Shown piece by piece: positions 5,349 to 6,927 of a stretch of 6,927 bases of DNA; positions within the stretch are counted from its first letter, which is position 1, and every line of letters begins with the position of its first letter. Origin of the DNA: Alphaproteobacteria bacterium (GTDB lineage Bacteria > Pseudomonadota > Alphaproteobacteria > Rhizobiales > Rhizobiaceae); assembly GCA_030428345.1 (NCBI GenBank), contig JAUIBM010000151.1, positions 1-6,927 of the forward strand. The letters are read 5' to 3'. The position numbers and the translations under genes were made by a program. The notes under the pieces were generated by a model. The model did no database searches. It had not been told where the DNA came from and saw nothing but the letters and a program-made list of their open reading frames with translations.

Positions 5349-6449
5349 ATGTGGCCAGACAACCGACTCCGCGACCTGTTTTCCATCGATTACCCAATCA
5401 TCCAGGCGCCGATGGCGGGCGCTAGCGGTCTGGACATGGCGGTCGCGGTCAGCGAGGCAGGTGGCCTTGGTTCGCTGGCATGCGCGATGTTCGAGGCAGA
5501 CCGATTGCGCAGCGTGCTGGTTTCGGCGCAGGAGCAAACGAGGCGGCCGCTGAACTTGAACTTCTTCGCGCACGCTTCGCCCCGGAACGATCTGGAACGC
5601 GATGCGGGCTGGCTCGGCAGGCTTGCCGCCTACTATGCCGAGTTCGGGCTTTCCATCCCGGCGGAACTGCCCGTCGGTTCCGTCCAGCCTTTCGATGAAG
5701 CCCGTTGTGCGATCGTCGAGGAATTCGCGCCGGCAGTGGTCAGTTTCCACTTCGGATTGCCAGACGCGGGATTGGTTGCAAGGCTCAGATCCGCAGGTTG
5801 CAAGATCATCAGTTCGGCGACGACAATCGCCGAAGCGCGCTGGCTGGCCGCAAATGGTTGCGACGCCATCATCGCCCAGGGGTATGAAGCAGGCGGCCAC
5901 CGGGGCGTGTTTCTCACCGATAGTCTGGACAGCCAGATGGGGACAATGGCGCTTGTGCCGCAGATTGCCGACGCGGTCGACTTGCCGGTCATCGCCGCCG
6001 GCGGGATTGGCGACGCGCGCGGCATCGTCGCGGCCTTCGCCCTCGGGGCCAGCGCCGTGCAGATGGGGACCGCCTACCTGTTCACCGAAGAGGCCGTCAT
6101 AAGCCCCGCCTACCGAAAATCGCTGGAGGACGCCGCGGGCGCCGAAACGGCGGTGTGCAACGTGATTTCCGGCCGTCCGGCGAGGGTGCTGACCAATCGC
6201 CTGGTTTCCGAGCTTGGCCCGATGTCGACAGACGCACCGGCCTTTCCAAAGGGATTTGCAGCCATCGGTCCGTTGCGCGACGCTGCCGAGCAGCTCGGGA
6301 AGACGGATTTCAGCGCCCATTACTGCGGTCAGTCCGCCGCGCTCGGGCGAAAGGCGACGGCATTCTCGCTCACGCGCGCTCTGGCTGCCGATGCACTGCG
6401 AAGCTTCGAACCGGGCCCGGCCAAGAAGCGCCACAGCGCGCCGTCATGA
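5349..6449 (+). CDS. Nitronate monooxygenase-like FMN-dependent TIM-barrel protein (class I NMO / 2-nitropropane dioxygenase family)
   Basis: This 366-residue protein matches the usual NMO length. The family marks run in order: YPIIQAPMAG (15-24) at the first barrel strand, NLNFF (69-73), SFHFGLP (132-138), AQGYEAGGHRG (176-186) with His184 as the expected active-site histidine, PVIAAGGIGD (213-222) for FMN phosphate binding, and GASAVQMGTAYL (233-244). Known class I enzymes oxidise toxic alkyl nitronates such as propionate-3-nitronate with FMN and oxygen; many homologues have unknown substrates, and FabK-like enoyl reductases share the fold. There is no signal peptide, so it is cytoplasmic. 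It lies 189 bp after the GGT-like gene on the same strand with possible regulatory repeats between, so it may form its own unit. It could oxidise a product of the neighbouring hydrolases or protect against nitro compounds; this is inference. Confidence 0.9.
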   Translation: MWPDNRLRDLFSIDYPIIQAPMAGASGLDMAVAVSEAGGLGSLACAMFEADRLRSVLVSAQEQTRRPLNLNFFAHASPRNDLERDAGWLGRLAAYYAEFGLSIPAELPVGSVQPFDEARCAIVEEFAPAVVSFHFGLPDAGLVARLRSAGCKIISSATTIAEARWLAANGCDAIIAQGYEAGGHRGVFLTDSLDSQMGTMALVPQIADAVDLPVIAAGGIGDARGIVAAFALGASAVQMGTAYLFTEEAVISPAYRKSLEDAAGAETAVCNVISGRPARVLTNRLVSELGPMSTDAPAFPKGFAAIGPLRDAAEQLGKTDFSAHYCGQSAALGRKATAFSLTRALAADALRSFEPGPAKKRHSAPS

Positions 6450-6679
6450 GGAGCCCGATCCCGCTGGCGCAGATTGGCGGGCGGCGCAGGATGCGGGAGC
6501 CGTGCTTCCCGATTGGTTCCGGCGGTCCTTCCTGCCGCCAGGGCTTTGCGCCGTGCTATCCCGAGAATGACGGCGGTCTGTTGCGCAGGCACTGCGAATG
6601 ACGCGCCTTCTCGTTCACACCATGGGTTCCTGCATCGCCCGCTCCACCTCTCGGCCGTCATCGTCGGGCCATGCGTGCG

Positions 6680-6701
6680 GCGAACGGTCTTCGCCGTTCG
6701 C
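6680..6701. repeat. Hairpin GCGAACGG / CCGTTCGC
   Basis: A perfect 8-bp stem with a 6-nt loop (TCTTCG). It lies about 230 bp after the monooxygenase stop. No T-run follows on either strand, so it is not a standard intrinsic terminator; it could be a Rho-linked or mRNA-end structure. Confidence 0.5.
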
Positions 6702-6778
6702 TTGCCGCGCTCCTATCCGACGATCCATACCGTTGCGCCGCCGCATCCGCTGCCTTTTCGCAGGGGTAACGGAATGGG

Positions 6779-6809
6779 TCCTCGGGTCACGGCTTCACCG
6801 GCCCGAGGA
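6779..6809. repeat. Hairpin TCCTCGGG / CCCGAGGA
   Basis: A perfect 8-bp stem around a 15-nt loop that can form an inner 3-bp pairing (CGG/CCG). No T-run lies on either side. It overlaps the end of the open minus-strand frame coming from the right edge, so it may mark the 3' end of a gene on that side. Confidence 0.5.
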
Positions 6810-6927
6810 TAACGGTGCAAGTTGTCCAGCCTCGCACAAGGCACGCCTCCTCGTTCACGCGGCTGAAAAGGCCCGTGGGATGAGTAGTTTTTGTTGGGTT
6901 CGGATCTTGCGCTTCGCTTCGCTCAAC
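6787..6927 (-). CDS. Possible 3' end of a minus-strand gene entering from the right (46 codons)
   Basis: The minus strand is open from the window edge to TGA at 6789-6787. The encoded end includes THPTGLFSRVNEEACLVRGW and then TTCTVILGPVKP. I recognise no domain. The frame stops inside the TCCTCGGG hairpin, a natural place for a gene end, but a stretch this short is often open by chance in GC-rich DNA. Another frame of the same strand is open for about 23 codons. It is a low-confidence call. Confidence 0.15.
   Translation of the reverse strand, partial: VERSEAQDPNPTKTTHPTGLFSRVNEEACLVRGWTTCTVILGPVKP

Larger units (their letters stand above)
6602..6858. repeat. Imperfect direct repeat pair (17 bp, 15 identical)
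   Basis: CGCGCCTTCTCGTTCAC at 6602-6618 and CACGCCTCCTCGTTCAC at 6842-6858 share 15 of 17 bases and lie 240 bp apart. They enclose both hairpins of this region. This could be the edge of a small decayed repeat element or a recombination scar. Confidence 0.4.
6450..6927. other. 478-bp region without a convincing complete gene
   Basis: Reading frames here are short, arginine-rich or low in family character. One 51-codon plus-strand frame overlaps the monooxygenase stop as ATGA (6446-6601), but it has no ribosome site or recognisable motif, so I do not call it. The region holds two perfect-stem hairpins, an imperfect 17-bp direct repeat, an 8-mer GAATGACG occurring twice (6565-6572 and 6596-6603, 31 bp apart), and an open minus-strand frame at the right end. 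The CCCGAGAATGACGG string near 6560 resembles half of the REP-like repeats common in proteobacterial spacers, in worn form. Confidence 0.5.

Noticed and set aside
3531..6434. A 967-codon open frame on the minus strand opposite the GGT-like and monooxygenase genes
   Set aside because: It is antisense to two well-supported genes and crosses their spacer. Its product is rich in Arg and Gly and shows no family motif. Long antisense frames are common in GC-rich DNA.
6521..6539. GGCGG/CCGCC hairpin as a terminator of the monooxygenase gene
   Set aside because: The stem is only five base pairs with a 9-nt loop and has no real T-run after it. Such stems are frequent by chance at this GC content.
6446..6601. 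A 51-codon plus-strand frame overlapping the monooxygenase stop as ATGA
   Set aside because: It shows no ribosome binding site and no domain, and its composition is like random GC-rich sequence. The ATGA overlap alone is not enough.

Overview
The window is GC-rich and gene-dense. Short intergenic gaps, Shine-Dalgarno-led ATG starts and the protein families present all fit an alphaproteobacterium. A sphingomonad-type host is my best guess from the MlrC-type M81 peptidase, the FCD-type GntR regulator and the style of the GGT-like protein. No rRNA, tRNA or marker gene is present to fix the taxonomy. I see no CRISPR array, transposase or phage gene.

Layout. The left half is a minus-strand operon read from about 3.1 kb towards position 1. 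It holds a GntR/FCD regulator (start 3095), a soluble PLP-dependent decarboxylase/lyase of the sphingosine-1-phosphate-lyase type (2416-1160) and an M81/MlrC-like metallopeptidase (start 1135), which leaves the window at its left end. The regulator is damaged. Its FCD domain goes out of frame near 2520-2530, and the natural C-terminal helix continues in another frame to a stop that overlaps the next ATG as ATGA. Part of the domain between the two frames seems to be missing. A divergent spacer (3096-3374), AT-rich in its middle, carries several small palindromes and plausible promoters in both directions. The right half is plus strand: a gamma-glutamyltranspeptidase-like Ntn-hydrolase without a signal peptide (3375-5159), a 189-bp gap with inverted repeats, and a class I nitronate monooxygenase-like flavoprotein (5349-6449). 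The last 478 bp hold no convincing complete gene, but do hold two perfect-stem hairpins, an imperfect direct repeat and an open minus-strand frame running off the right edge.

How it may work together. Regulator, PLP lyase, M81 amidase/peptidase, GGT-like hydrolase and flavin oxidase together look like a small catabolic island. It could take apart an amide- or peptide-linked nitrogen compound: two hydrolases release an amino compound, the PLP enzyme removes carbon from it, and the flavoprotein oxidises a product. The substrate cannot be read from the sequence. The GGT-like protein lacks the usual substrate-carboxylate arginine by motif alignment, so classical glutathione chemistry is doubtful. 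The broken regulator suggests that control of the locus is altered or lost in this strain.
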